Of a DNA stretch of 64,000 bases, positions 44,989 through 53,571 are shown one piece after another. The translations under genes were made by a program, and so were the position numbers. The DNA lies in the NCBI RefSeq assembly GCF_947259555.1, contig NZ_CAMYMD010000035.1, positions 1-64,000 of the forward strand, written 5' to 3'. This stretch comes from an uncultured Roseovarius sp. GTDB taxonomy: Bacteria > Pseudomonadota > Alphaproteobacteria > Rhodobacterales > Rhodobacteraceae. The notes under the pieces are model-generated. The model was not told where the DNA came from, searched no databases, and saw only the letters and a program-made list of their open reading frames with translations. Each line of letters starts with the position of its first letter. The first letter of the stretch is position 1.

Positions 44989-47492
44989 ACCGGCTCCACG
45001 CGCACGGCGCATTTCTTGAAATCGGTCTGTTTTGATATCGGGTCCGTAGCGTCCAACGTCACCTTGTTGATCAACTGGCTGGCATCGAACCACGGCACGA
45101 AAATTACCCCCGACGGCATCCGGTTGCGGCCTCGGGTTTCGACGCGACTTCGGATTTCGCCACGGCGCGACATCACGCGCACCTCCATGCCCTGATTGAG
45201 GCCCCGCTCGCGCGCATCAATGGCGTTCATGAAAACCTTGGCGCCGGGAAAGGCCTTGTAGAGTTCCGGCACCCGCATGGTCATCGATCCCGAATGCCAG
45301 TGTTCCAGCACACGGCCGGTGACCAGCCACATGTCGAACTCGTCATCAGGGCTTTCGGCGGGGGGCTCGTAGGGCACCGCCAGGATCACCGCGCGGCCGT
45401 CGGGCTTGCCGTAGAATTCCACACCAGCCCCTTCGCTCACGTAAGGGTCATAGCCCTCGCGGAACCGCCATTTCGTTTCCTCGCCGTCGACGACGGGCCA
45501 GCGCAGGCCGCGCACCGTGTCGCTCTGATAGGTGTCATACGGGGCCAGGTCGTGCCCGTGCCCGCGCCCGAAGGCGGCGTATTCCTCGAACAGGCCCTTT
45601 TGGATGTAGAAGCCGAAATCCTGCGCTTCGTGGTTGGCGTAGTCCTCGGGCATGTCGTCGAGCGGATAGGCGTCGACCTGGCCGTTTGCGAAGACCACAT
45701 CGAAGATTGTCTTGCCGCGATAGTCCGGATTGTCATTCAGGATATCTTCGGGCCAGACTTCATCCGTGGTAAAGCGTTTGGAAAACTCGGCCAGTTGCCA
45801 CAGATCCGACCGCGCCTCGCCCGGCGCATCGACCAGTTGGTGCCAGGCGTGGGTGCGCCGCTCGGCATTGCCGTAGACGCCCTCCTTCTCCACCCACATG
45901 GCGGCGGGCAGGATGATATCGGCCGCCATCGCCGTCACAGTCGGATAGGCGTCGGAGACCACGATCATGTTGTCGGGGTTGCGATAGCCCTGATAGGTCT
46001 CGTTCTCAGAATTGGGCGCGGCCTGCAGGTTGTTGTTCACCTGTATCCAGTAGAAATTGAGCACCCCGTCCTTGAGCATGCGATCCTGCTGAACCGCGTG
46101 GAACCCGGGCTTGGTGTTCAACAGGCCATGCGGCACCTTCCAGATTTCTTCGGTATGTTTCACATGGTCGGGATTTGTGACAACCATGTCCGCCGGAAGC
46201 CGATGCGCAAACGTGCCCACCTCCCGCGCCGTGCCGCAGGCCGAGGGCTGGCCGGTCAGCGAAAAGGGCGAGTTGCCGGGCTCTGAGATCTTACCCGTCA
46301 GCAGATGGATGTTGTAGACCATCTGATTGGCCCAGACCCCGCGCACATGCTGGTTGAACCCCATCGTCCAGAGCGACATCACCTTGGTGTCCGGGTCGGC
46401 ATAGAGCTCTGCGAGCTCTTCGAGAAACCCCGGCTCCACCCCCGAAAGCTCGCTGACATATTCCAGCGTATACTCGGCGACATGCGCCTTGAACGCCTCG
46501 AAATCGGACGGCTCCATCAGACCGGCATTGCCCGCGCCCTCGGCTGCCAGTTGCAACGGGTGGTCGTCGCGCAGACCATAGCCGATATCCGTCTCGCCCG
46601 TCATGAAGGTCGTGTGTTTCGAGACGAATTCCTCATTCACCCGCCCGGTCTGGATGATGTGGTTGGCGATGTAGTTGAGGATTGCCAGATCGGTGCCCGG
46701 CTTGAACACCATCGGAATGTCGGCAAGGTCCATCGAACGGTGGGTGAAGGTCGAGAGCACCGCGCATTTCACGCCCGGCGTACCCAGCCTGCGGTCGGCC
46801 AGCCGGGACCAGAGGATCGGGTGCATTTCTGCCATGTTCGACCCCCACAGCACAAAGGCGTCGGCATGTTCAAAATCGTCGTAGCACCCCATCGGCTCAT
46901 CAATGCCGAAGGTCCGCATGAAGGCGACCGCTGCCGACGCCATGCAGTGCCGTGCGTTCGGGTCGAGGTTGTTCGAGCGGAAACCGGCCCTCATGAGCTT
47001 GGAGGCGGCATAGCCCTCCATCACCGTCCACTGGCCGGAACCGAACATGCCGATGCTCTCCGGCCCTTTCTCGGCGAGCTGTTTCTTGACCCGCGCCGCC
47101 ATGACATCGAACGCCTCGTCCCAGCTGACCGGCTCAAATTCACCATTCTTGTCGTATTCACCGCCCGATTTCCGCATCAGCGGTGTCGTCAGGCGGTCCT
47201 CGCCGTACATGATCTTGGACAGGAAGTAGCCCTTCACGCAGTTCAGGCCCCGATTCACCTCGTGCTGCATGTCCCCATGCGTGGCGACGACCTTGCCTTC
47301 CTTCACGCCAACCATGACCCCACAGCCGGTGCCGCAGAACCGGCAGGGCGCCTTTGACCAGTTTATCTTGAGCGCGTCGACACCGCCGGGAACCGGCTGA
47401 GCAAGCGCCTCTTGGGACAGGCCCGCTGCAGAGGCCGCGAGTGCGGCGGCGTGAGCCTTGAGAAGCTGGCGTCGGGTCAGGTCGAGTGGCAT
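44985..47492 (-). CDS. napA: Periplasmic nitrate reductase catalytic subunit NapA
   Basis: The 835-residue molybdoenzyme carries bis-MGD and one 4Fe-4S cluster. It has a Tat signal ([19 protein letters not shown]), cluster cysteines Cys50, Cys53, Cys57 and Cys85, and the Mo-ligand region [20 protein letters not shown]. It reduces nitrate to nitrite in the periplasm. The start overlaps napD by 16 bases. NapD binds this Tat signal during maturation. Confidence 0.98.
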   Translation of the reverse strand: MPLDLTRRQLLKAHAAALAASAAGLSQEALAQPVPGGVDALKINWSKAPCRFCGTGCGVMVGVKEGKVVATHGDMQHEVNRGLNCVKGYFLSKIMYGEDRLTTPLMRKSGGEYDKNGEFEPVSWDEAFDVMAARVKKQLAEKGPESIGMFGSGQWTVMEGYAASKLMRAGFRSNNLDPNARHCMASAAVAFMRTFGIDEPMGCYDDFEHADAFVLWGSNMAEMHPILWSRLADRRLGTPGVKCAVLSTFTHRSMDLADIPMVFKPGTDLAILNYIANHIIQTGRVNEEFVSKHTTFMTGETDIGYGLRDDHPLQLAAEGAGNAGLMEPSDFEAFKAHVAEYTLEYVSELSGVEPGFLEELAELYADPDTKVMSLWTMGFNQHVRGVWANQMVYNIHLLTGKISEPGNSPFSLTGQPSACGTAREVGTFAHRLPADMVVTNPDHVKHTEEIWKVPHGLLNTKPGFHAVQQDRMLKDGVLNFYWIQVNNNLQAAPNSENETYQGYRNPDNMIVVSDAYPTVTAMAADIILPAAMWVEKEGVYGNAERRTHAWHQLVDAPGEARSDLWQLAEFSKRFTTDEVWPEDILNDNPDYRGKTIFDVVFANGQVDAYPLDDMPEDYANHEAQDFGFYIQKGLFEEYAAFGRGHGHDLAPYDTYQSDTVRGLRWPVVDGEETKWRFREGYDPYVSEGAGVEFYGKPDGRAVILAVPYEPPAESPDDEFDMWLVTGRVLEHWHSGSMTMRVPELYKAFPGAKVFMNAIDARERGLNQGMEVRVMSRRGEIRSRVETRGRNRMPSGVIFVPWFDASQLINKVTLDATDPISKQTDFKKCAVRVEPV

Positions 47493-47746
47493 GTGGTCTC
47501 CTCCGGTTCTTCGGCGTGTTCGAAGACCATGTTGGCCGCCAGAACGCCGTCCATCAGGTTGATCTCGGTCAGCCTGTCACCAAGCTGTCCGGTACTCGTT
47601 CCTTCTATTGTCACGATCAGGCGCGTGTCGTCGCCGCCATGTACCTCCACCCCATCGAGTGTCTCGACACTTCGGCGCACCTCTTGCGATGCGCCTTCGG
47701 CGACGGTCACGACGGCGGATGAGACATGCCAGCGCGGCTCAGACAT
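47477..47746 (-). CDS. napD: NapA maturation chaperone NapD
   Basis: This 89-residue cytoplasmic protein binds the NapA Tat signal peptide. It has the NapD pattern [30 protein letters not shown], RLIVTIEG and [15 protein letters not shown]. Its start overlaps the napF end by eight bases. Confidence 0.93.
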   Translation of the reverse strand: MSEPRWHVSSAVVTVAEGASQEVRRSVETLDGVEVHGGDDTRLIVTIEGTSTGQLGDRLTEINLMDGVLAANMVFEHAEEPEETTCHST

Positions 47747-48230
47747 TTTCGGGCTTCCTTTCGACAGCATGGATTGCATCCGCCGGGCAGGCCGCCGAGC
47801 AGGCGGCGCAGCCGGTGCAGGATGTGGCGTCCAACTCAGGCAGGAAAGGTCCACCGATTCTTGGACGCATCGCGATGGCGGTTTCGGGGCAGACGTCGCG
47901 GCAGGTCATGCAGGCAATCCCGGCCTTTGCCAGGCAATCGTCGGAAATCCGCATCACATGTGCCATGTTCCTATCGTCGGCAAAGACATCCTCCGGACAG
48001 GCAGCGGCGCATTCGCCACAAAAGGTACATTCCCCGGCCTCGGGGTTCAGCACAACGCTGCCGTTGGCAATGTGAAGAATGCCTTCGGGACAGGCATCAA
48101 CGCACATGGCGCATGCGGTGCAGGCCGACAGCGACTGCCGCGACACGCCGGGCGGCCGGGGCCGGAAGGGCTCGGGGCGGGGGCTGCCACGGAGCAGATC
48201 ACGTCGGGAAATGGTGGCCTGTGTCGACAT
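47739..48230 (-). CDS. napF: Ferredoxin-type protein NapF
   Basis: The 163-residue cytoplasmic Fe-S protein has an N-terminal SRRDLLRG and four cysteine clusters: CTACAMCVDACPEG, CTFCGECAAACPED, CMTCRDVCPE and CTGCAACSAACPAD. NapF interacts with NapA in the cytoplasm and is thought to help install its Fe-S cluster. It follows napE after six bases. Confidence 0.94.
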   Translation of the reverse strand: MSTQATISRRDLLRGSPRPEPFRPRPPGVSRQSLSACTACAMCVDACPEGILHIANGSVVLNPEAGECTFCGECAAACPEDVFADDRNMAHVMRISDDCLAKAGIACMTCRDVCPETAIAMRPRIGGPFLPELDATSCTGCAACSAACPADAIHAVERKPENV

Positions 48231-48236
48231 GCCCTT

Positions 48237-48428
48237 TCAGTGCCCCGCTGGACCCGGTGGCCCGGACACGAGCTGATACATCCACACCAAAAAGCCATAG
48301 CCGCCGACGGCGCCGACGGCCACGACGGGCCAGATACCGAAAGCCAGAATCAGGAAGTAGGTCAGTTCCCTTCGTCGCCGTGGCGCGTGCGGCGTGGAAC
48401 CAGGTTCGGTTGCTTGTCGATCAGACAT
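48237..48428 (-). CDS. napE: NapE small membrane protein
   Basis: This 63-residue protein has a basic N-terminal part (APRRRRELTYF) and one membrane helix (ILAFGIWPVVAVGAVGGYGFLVW). It is the first gene of napEFDABC. Its function is not established in the family. The promoter should lie in 48429-48600; I see no clear FNR-type palindrome there. Confidence 0.88.
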   Translation of the reverse strand: MSDRQATEPGSTPHAPRRRRELTYFLILAFGIWPVVAVGAVGGYGFLVWMYQLVSGPPGPAGH

Positions 48429-48874
48429 CGCTTCCTTCCCGGCTGCATATTTGGTTTAGTTCAATTCTGCAGCCTGAGTTTGAAAGTAACAAAAGCGTGA
48501 TCAAAAATTCAACCCTTGAGTGCCCGCAGCACGAAAACGCGGGCGCCACCGGCGTGACTTCATTGGATTTTTGTTATGCGACTCGTCAAACGTTGAGGTG
48601 GCGTTGACTCGTTTTTGCACGTCTAATTCCCCAGTGTTTTACTAGGCATTCAAGTGTCTGATATTGTTGTTAGGTTTGATTGCGGGAGGGCGTAACCGCC
48701 GTAACCTACCGAGGCTTTCTTGTGCGGTGTGATGAGTTTCAATTGCATTGCGTCAATGTTATAAACGCAGTTATTTCATTGACTTAAAACACATGCGCGT
48801 TAACCGACGCGGCAAGGTGTGATCGGTGATGGCATGAGCAAGTGAATGCGCAGCTCAGAATGCCGGGGCTCGGG
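48429..48874. other. Upstream region of the nap operon
   Basis: This is AT-richer than its surroundings and has no convincing gene. It must hold the nap promoter. TCAA-ACG-TTGA at about 48587-48597 is a short palindrome, but no consensus TTGAT-N4-ATCAA site is present. The rest shows no feature I can name. Confidence 0.5.
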
Positions 48875-49051
48875 CTAGTCAGGTGAGGTCGGCCTCACAA
48901 TGTCGCCTGAGGTGCAAGACAGGGGCTGGCCACGACGCCCGATCAGTTGCAGCCCCATGGGCGTGCCGGAGGTGCCGAGGCCAGCTGGGACGCAGAGTGC
49001 CGGAAGCCCAGGCAGGAAGGCGGGCACGACAACCTCCATCCAGCGGGGCGC
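48875..49051 (-). pseudogene. C-terminal relic of an amidase-signature family enzyme
   Basis: The minus strand encodes WMEVVVPAFLPGLPALCVPA followed by GLGTSGTPMGLQLIGRRGQP, the typical C-terminal block of amidase-signature enzymes (PxxLxGxPALxVPAG...GLPxGLQLIG). No Ser-Ser-Lys catalytic region is found upstream; the preceding sequence in the same frame is unrelated. Only about 55 residues remain. Confidence 0.65.
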
Positions 49052-49107
49052 AGGACGCTTACCTGGTGGGTCGCGTTGTGAGTGATCATGAGAGAGTTGA
49101 TGTCCAT

Positions 49108-49144
49108 TTGCACGATCCGGGTCAAGTTGCACGATCCGGGCAAG
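49108..49144. repeat. Short tandem duplication
   Basis: TTGCACGATCCGGGTCAAG at 49108-49126 is followed immediately by TTGCACGATCCGGGCAAG at 49127-49144. The two copies differ by one base. They lie in decayed DNA upstream of the PanB-like gene. Confidence 0.85.
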
Positions 49145-49319
49145 ATTGATTTCAAACTTGCCATGGGTGGCGTTGAGCGATGGACGCGGCATCATCAACC
49201 GGGAATCGGGCACCGGCCAGCCCGTTTGGGTCGCGGGTTGATTTTGGTTGATATCTAACATGAATGGTAGATAAACTCAGAGTCGCGGCGCCAACGCCGA
49301 CCATAGGGAGGAAACCAAA

Positions 49320-50168
49320 ATGGCAAAACGCAGAAAGACCCGCCTGAAACATCTGGCGGAGAAGGTGCAAAAGGGAGAGCGCATCATCGGCATGGAGTGT
49401 CACGACACACCTACCGCCATGATGGCCGAGGAACTTGGCATGGACCTGCTCTGCTGTGGCAGCCCCGGCCCGATGGGTCTGATGGGGCACAAGTCGATGG
49501 CCACAGTGGACTTTGAAGAGCAGCTTTACATGCTGGAGGGCGTGCTGCGCGGTGCGTCTTCCCCGTTCATCATTTGCAATATGCCCAATACAACGGCCAG
49601 TATTTCCATCGAAGAATCCGTGCGCAACGCCGCGAAAGTGGTCAAGCTGGGGGCCGATGGCGTCCATATCGAGCCATCGCTTGGCACGGTTCCGCATATT
49701 CGCGCCATCGTCGATGCGGGGATACCCGTTGTGGGCCATTTCGGGGTTCAGGGAGAACGGGCCGTGATGAACTCGGGCCATAGCCCGGCGGGGCGGACGG
49801 CAGAGGAAGCGGCGACGATCATCAAACTGGTCCGCGCCTCGATCGATGCGGGCATCTTTGCCGCCTTGTTCGAACATACCTCGGTCGAGTTGACGAAATG
49901 GTGCTATGAGAACCTGCCGGTTGCTGTAGCCAGCCTTGGATCGGGCCCCTATGCGCATGGCATCTTTCATGTGTCGAGCGACATTATCGGCTGCTCCGTC
50001 TTTCCGATTCCGCCAAAGCGCGAAGTTTACGGCGATGTCTGGGGCGAGATGCAAAGGGCCTATGCCGCCTATTTCAACGCGGCCAAAGGCGGGCAGTTTC
50101 CCAATCCTGACCTGTCGCACACCATGCTGGACGGAGAACATGAGAAGTTCATGTCGCTGGTCGGCTGA
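49320..50168 (+). CDS. PanB-fold protein lacking two metal-ligand aspartates
   Basis: The 282-residue TIM-barrel protein resembles ketopantoate hydroxymethyltransferase (PanB): HDTPTAMMAEELGMDLL, VKLGADGVHIEPS and AGIPVVGHFGV. The Mg-binding aspartates of PanB (in GDS and ADLPF) are Ser48 (CGSPG) and Asn87 (CNMPN) here, whereas Glu118 and the catalytic-position Glu185 remain. It is therefore unlikely to be a standard PanB. AGGGAGGAAACC precedes the start. A methyltransferase gene starts five bases after its stop, suggesting a two-gene unit. The reaction is unknown. Confidence 0.75.
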   Translation: MAKRRKTRLKHLAEKVQKGERIIGMECHDTPTAMMAEELGMDLLCCGSPGPMGLMGHKSMATVDFEEQLYMLEGVLRGASSPFIICNMPNTTASISIEESVRNAAKVVKLGADGVHIEPSLGTVPHIRAIVDAGIPVVGHFGVQGERAVMNSGHSPAGRTAEEAATIIKLVRASIDAGIFAALFEHTSVELTKWCYENLPVAVASLGSGPYAHGIFHVSSDIIGCSVFPIPPKREVYGDVWGEMQRAYAAYFNAAKGGQFPNPDLSHTMLDGEHEKFMSLVG

Positions 50169-50173
50169 GGCCC

Positions 50174-50881
50174 ATGCCCCGTACCGCTGTCAAAACAGCT
50201 CTGGAGCCAGCGCATCTGATGCGCTGGCTTGCCATGTTGCCACGACAACGGTGCGTCTGTGTGGAGTGCGGCGCAGGGGAAGCTGAAGTCAGCTATTTCA
50301 TGGCAGAGCATTTCAACCTCGCCATTGCGACGGACGCTTGCCCCCCGAAATCCGCCTATCCCGTGGCGGTGGATGGGCCCATCGGATATGTCAAATGTCG
50401 GGCAGAAAATCTTCCTCTGCCGTCAGATAGTGTTGATATGGTCGTATCCATGCAAGCGCTGCATCATTTCGATCTGGCAGGGCATCTCACCGAAGCGCGT
50501 CGCGTGCTGAGTCCGGGCGGAATATTTGCCGCGCTCGCCTGGGGCGAGATGGTCTTGCCCGTGGATGTCAGGACGGCTTGCGACGATTTCCTCGCGGCGG
50601 TGAAACCATTCTGGGAAGCAGAACGGGGCTGGGTGGTGTCTGGCTACAACGGGCTGAAGTTTGAAGGCGAGGCCCTCGCGCTGCCCAAGGCCGCGATGCG
50701 CAAGACGGTGACGGTAGAGGCCTTGGTCGTGCTCTTTCGGGGGTGGAGTGCGTATAAGGCGGGGCAGCGAGACTGCGCCGAGGTTCTGGCGGCCACGCGC
50801 CTGAGACTACGGCAGTTGGGCCACGCGCAGATCACTGTAGCCTGGCCGATTGTGGGGCAGGTGTTTCGGAAACTGCCATAA
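50174..50881 (+). CDS. Class I SAM-dependent methyltransferase
   Basis: The 235-residue protein has a SAM-binding motif I (CVCVECGAGEAEVSYFMAE), RAENLPLPSDSVDMVVSMQALHHFD and LTEARRVLSPGGIFAALAWGE, the pattern of the UbiE/ubiquinone-type methyltransferase group. The substrate is unknown. It directly follows the PanB-like gene and converges with a MerR regulator gene. Confidence 0.83.
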   Translation: MPRTAVKTALEPAHLMRWLAMLPRQRCVCVECGAGEAEVSYFMAEHFNLAIATDACPPKSAYPVAVDGPIGYVKCRAENLPLPSDSVDMVVSMQALHHFDLAGHLTEARRVLSPGGIFAALAWGEMVLPVDVRTACDDFLAAVKPFWEAERGWVVSGYNGLKFEGEALALPKAAMRKTVTVEALVVLFRGWSAYKAGQRDCAEVLAATRLRLRQLGHAQITVAWPIVGQVFRKLP

Positions 50882-50902
50882 GAGCCCGCAGGTTTGGCAG
50901 GC

Positions 50903-51364
50903 TCAGGCGGACTCGCCGCGCCAAATCATATCTGCGAGCGGTGAGATTTCCGATACGCTGTTCATCGGGCAGGTTGGGCAGCCGGAGCGGGAGGGTTTGT
51001 TGGTGCAGCCACGGCACTCATTGACTGCGCTCAGGACGCTGTTCACCTCGCCCTGAATTTCGATCGCAAGGCGGGCCATGAGCATGAGCGTATCGGACAA
51101 TTCGTTGAGTTTGGCCGCCACCTCTTGGGACGAGTCCGCACCAGTGCTGTGATGCGCGCGCACGCCTGCGATGGAGGCGATCATCTCGAGCGGGATGTCG
51201 AGATCGCGCATGTTCTGAATCATCTTGGCCAGAACCACATCCCGCGCGCCATAGGTGCGCGTGCCACCATCGCTGCGCTCGGGCTTGAGGATGCCCAGAT
51301 CCTCATAATGACGCAAGGAGCGTTCACTCAGGCGGCTGAGGCGCGCGAGTTCTCCGATCTTCAT
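50903..51364 (-). CDS. MerR family regulator with C-terminal four-cysteine motif
   Basis: This 153-residue regulator has an N-terminal winged helix (MKIGELARLSRLSERSLRHYEDLGIL), a dimerisation helix, and a tail with Cys117, Cys120, Cys129 and Cys132 (ECRGC...GCPTCP). The spacing CX2CX8CX2C differs from SoxR (CX2CXCX5C) but could bind a metal or Fe-S cluster. It overlaps nrtS by 41 bases on the same strand and is likely co-transcribed with it. A role in sensing nitrogen oxides or redox state is inferred from position only. Confidence 0.82.
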   Translation of the reverse strand: MKIGELARLSRLSERSLRHYEDLGILKPERSDGGTRTYGARDVVLAKMIQNMRDLDIPLEMIASIAGVRAHHSTGADSSQEVAAKLNELSDTLMLMARLAIEIQGEVNSVLSAVNECRGCTNKPSRSGCPTCPMNSVSEISPLADMIWRGESA

Positions 51365-51617
51365 TTGTCTGGTGTCGCTGATCTTGGCCAAGGGTCGTCT
51401 TTCTGGAGTCATTGGTCGCGGACAGTGCCCCATACATAGCAACAAAAAACGGAACGCAATAGGTCAAGCCCGCCTTGGTGAGATCACTTTCGCCGGACCC
51501 GAAGAGGGCATCGCTCTGATTGATCAGATTGAGAACGGTCCCGACCACGATGGCAATCCGGCCGGAGCGCAGGACAATGGCCTGTGACACGCCGAGGTTG
51601 GAAATAAAGCTGTTCAT
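51324..51617 (-). CDS. nrtS: NrtS-like nitrate/nitrite transporter
   Basis: The 97-residue protein has two membrane segments: RSGRIAIVVGTVLNLINQSD and LTKAGLTYCVPFFVAMYGALS. The core VVGTVLNLINQ-D and LTY-VPF-V-YGA is the NrtS pattern. It would exchange nitrate or nitrite across the inner membrane, fitting the nap operon 3 kb away. The start MNSFISNLG is chosen for family length. Its 3' end runs 41 bases into the merR gene in another frame. Confidence 0.72.
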   Translation of the reverse strand: MNSFISNLGVSQAIVLRSGRIAIVVGTVLNLINQSDALFGSGESDLTKAGLTYCVPFFVAMYGALSATNDSRKTTLGQDQRHQTNEDRRTRAPQPPE

Positions 51618-51703
51618 GCGTTCATCTGCTTGTTTGTTGAGGCGCGAATGCCCCTCTCGGGGCATCCGATGGGGCGCTCGTCAGTTCCTTTGGCCTGTCG
51701 CGA

Positions 51704-52408
51704 TCAAAAGCGATATCCGATTCCGATGCCCGCAACGATAGGATCAATTGAGGCCTTTCCAGTGACCGCACCGGCGGCAGTGGTGACTTGTGCGTCGATG
51801 TCCACGAAGAATTTCTTGATATCGGCATTTAGGTACCAGTTATCCTTGAGCTTGACATCGACCCCGGCCTGCAGAACAAATCCGGGATTGTAGGTTTCGA
51901 GATTGAAGGAGGTTGCCGGGCCCTTTCGGCTATTGGCAGTGACGAGCACGAGCGCGGGCCCAGCCCCGATATAAGGTTTGACGCCGCCGCCGACGTGGAA
52001 ATGGTATTGGGCCATGACCGACAGCGGGATCAACCACGCATCGCCAAGCGCCGGCCCGCCCGACAGGGATACCTCATGCTTGGTGATGCAGCAGATCGTT
52101 TCTGCCGCGATGTTGTTGGTAAAGAAGTATGACAGGTCGAGTTCCGGAATGAACTGATCCGAGACATGTGTGCTCACGGGGACATTGTAGCTGGCGCTGT
52201 CCTCGGGGAAGATACCGGCAATTCGGCCCCGAACCAGAAAGCTGTGCGCCCAGTCGTCGCCCGAGGGCTTGGCGTCCTGCGCCAGTGCTGCCCCGGAGCC
52301 CGCGGCCAACGCGGCACATGCCGAGAGTACGGCCCCCAGACATAACCGTTTTTGACGGAACCGCTCCCACCACTTCGACACCGTTCCCTGTCCTCTCGTC
52401 AAATTCAT
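51704..52408 (-). CDS. ompW: OmpW family outer membrane protein
   Basis: The 234-residue beta-barrel protein has a signal peptide ending GAALAQDA, then FLVRGRIAGIFPED, DLSYFFTNNIAAE, YIGAGPALVLV and a C-terminal GIGIGYRF with terminal Phe. OmpW forms an eight-stranded barrel for small hydrophobic molecules. GGGAGGG at 52415-52421 fits the ATG at 52408. An FNR-like site lies about 105 bases upstream, as expected from oxygen control of ompW in other proteobacteria. Confidence 0.9.
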   Translation of the reverse strand: MNLTRGQGTVSKWWERFRQKRLCLGAVLSACAALAAGSGAALAQDAKPSGDDWAHSFLVRGRIAGIFPEDSASYNVPVSTHVSDQFIPELDLSYFFTNNIAAETICCITKHEVSLSGGPALGDAWLIPLSVMAQYHFHVGGGVKPYIGAGPALVLVTANSRKGPATSFNLETYNPGFVLQAGVDVKLKDNWYLNADIKKFFVDIDAQVTTAAGAVTGKASIDPIVAGIGIGYRF

Positions 52409-52411
52409 CAC

Positions 52412-52785
52412 GTTCCCTCCCGTTTAAAATGTGTTTATGAAGAAAGATTCGACCAGCTCCCTGGCCTTTTATAATAACTCTCTCTCCACAAAATATGACA
52501 TTAATGATAGATTAATAAAAATCAAGCGCCCTTTCGCAGCCCACTGGACCGGCCCTCTGAAGGTTCCGTTCCACAGCCGCCGCCATACTGGCCAGAAAGC
52601 TCGCCGTGACCCGCACTTCGACGGGCGTCAAAGAGCTTCATTCATGGCTGGCTGTTTAGTCCCGGTGCTCGTTGGTGACCCTCGGCATTGAGAGGCTGTT
52701 CCCTTGCCCCCGCCATGCCGGGCACGAAGGGGCACGCCCGCACTGGGTGGATATCGCTCCGCTTACGGCCCGCTCCAACGGTTTC
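52412..52785. other. Intergenic region upstream of ompW
   Basis: The left half is AT-rich and holds the ompW promoter (TATTAT on the minus strand at 52471-52476) and the FNR-like site at 52512-52525. The right half, to the end of the SDR gene, has ordinary GC content and no gene or motif I can support. Confidence 0.55.
52512..52525 (-). promoter_or_regulatory. FNR-like binding site upstream of ompW
   Basis: On the minus strand the site reads TTGATTTTTATTAA, matching the FNR consensus TTGAT-N4-ATCAA at all but one position. It lies in the AT-rich leader of ompW. FNR control of ompW is known in enteric bacteria. Confidence 0.55.
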
Positions 52786-53571
52786 TCAAAATCGCCCGCA
52801 ATCGACCTTCATCTTGTCGCCGGTGATCGCTGAACTCTGATCGCTGGCGTAATAGAGCGCCGCACGGCCGACTTCCTCGGGCGCGACCCAGCGTTTGAGT
52901 GCCGCCACATCGGTGTAATTCGCGCGCTCGATCTCCTCGACAGAGCGGCCCTCGGCCCCGGCACGCCGTGCCAGGATGCGGTCCATATTCTCACCCGACA
53001 CCGCACCGGGCATCAGCGCATTGACCCTCACTCCGACGGGCCCAAGCTCTCGCGCCATGGTCTCGGTGATCCCGATCAGCGCGAATTTCGAGGCCACATA
53101 GGCTGAGCGCATCGGATAGCCTTGAATGCCCATCAGCGAGGACATGTTGATGATCGAGCCGGAACCCTGCGCGCCCATAATCCGCGCCGCCTCTTGCAGG
53201 CAATACATCGCGCCGACCAGATTGATGTGCATACAGGTGACCCAGTCGCCCATGTCGACCTCGGCCACCGGCGCAATCGGCCCCGGTCCGCCCGCGTTGT
53301 TGAGCAGCACATCCACCGTGCCGGTGATCGCCTGCGCCTGCGCAAACATCGCCCTGACCTGCGCCTGATCGGAAACGTCGCATGCGATGGCATGGCCACC
53401 GATGGCCTCGGCCACCTGTTGCAGCGGTTCCAGCCGACGCCCGGTGACCACGACGGTGGCGCCCGCCTCGGCAAAGACCTTGGCGGTGGCTTCGCCAATG
53501 CCGCTGCCACCGCCGGTGACAATGGCGAGTTTGCCGTCAAGGCGGGATTTATCATTTGAAGTCGGGCTCAT
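52786..53571 (-). CDS. Short-chain dehydrogenase/reductase
   Basis: The 261-residue classical SDR has TGGGSGIG at about 19-26, LLNNAGGPGP, a catalytic Ser in NMSSLMG and YVASK with Tyr and Lys. It ends ALYYASDQSSAITGDKMKVDCGRF. The oxidised alcohol or reduced ketone is unknown. It is the last gene of the seven-gene catabolic operon and overlaps the preceding FAD oxidoreductase gene by four bases. Confidence 0.9.
   Translation of the reverse strand: MSPTSNDKSRLDGKLAIVTGGGSGIGEATAKVFAEAGATVVVTGRRLEPLQQVAEAIGGHAIACDVSDQAQVRAMFAQAQAITGTVDVLLNNAGGPGPIAPVAEVDMGDWVTCMHINLVGAMYCLQEAARIMGAQGSGSIINMSSLMGIQGYPMRSAYVASKFALIGITETMARELGPVGVRVNALMPGAVSGENMDRILARRAGAEGRSVEEIERANYTDVAALKRWVAPEEVGRAALYYASDQSSAITGDKMKVDCGRF

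Noticed and set aside
48429-48874. FNR site upstream of napE
   Set aside because: Short TTGA/TCAA half sites occur, but no pair with the required four-base spacing was found.
50903-51364. SoxR
   Set aside because: The cysteine spacing is CX2CX8CX2C rather than the CX2CXCX5C of SoxR.
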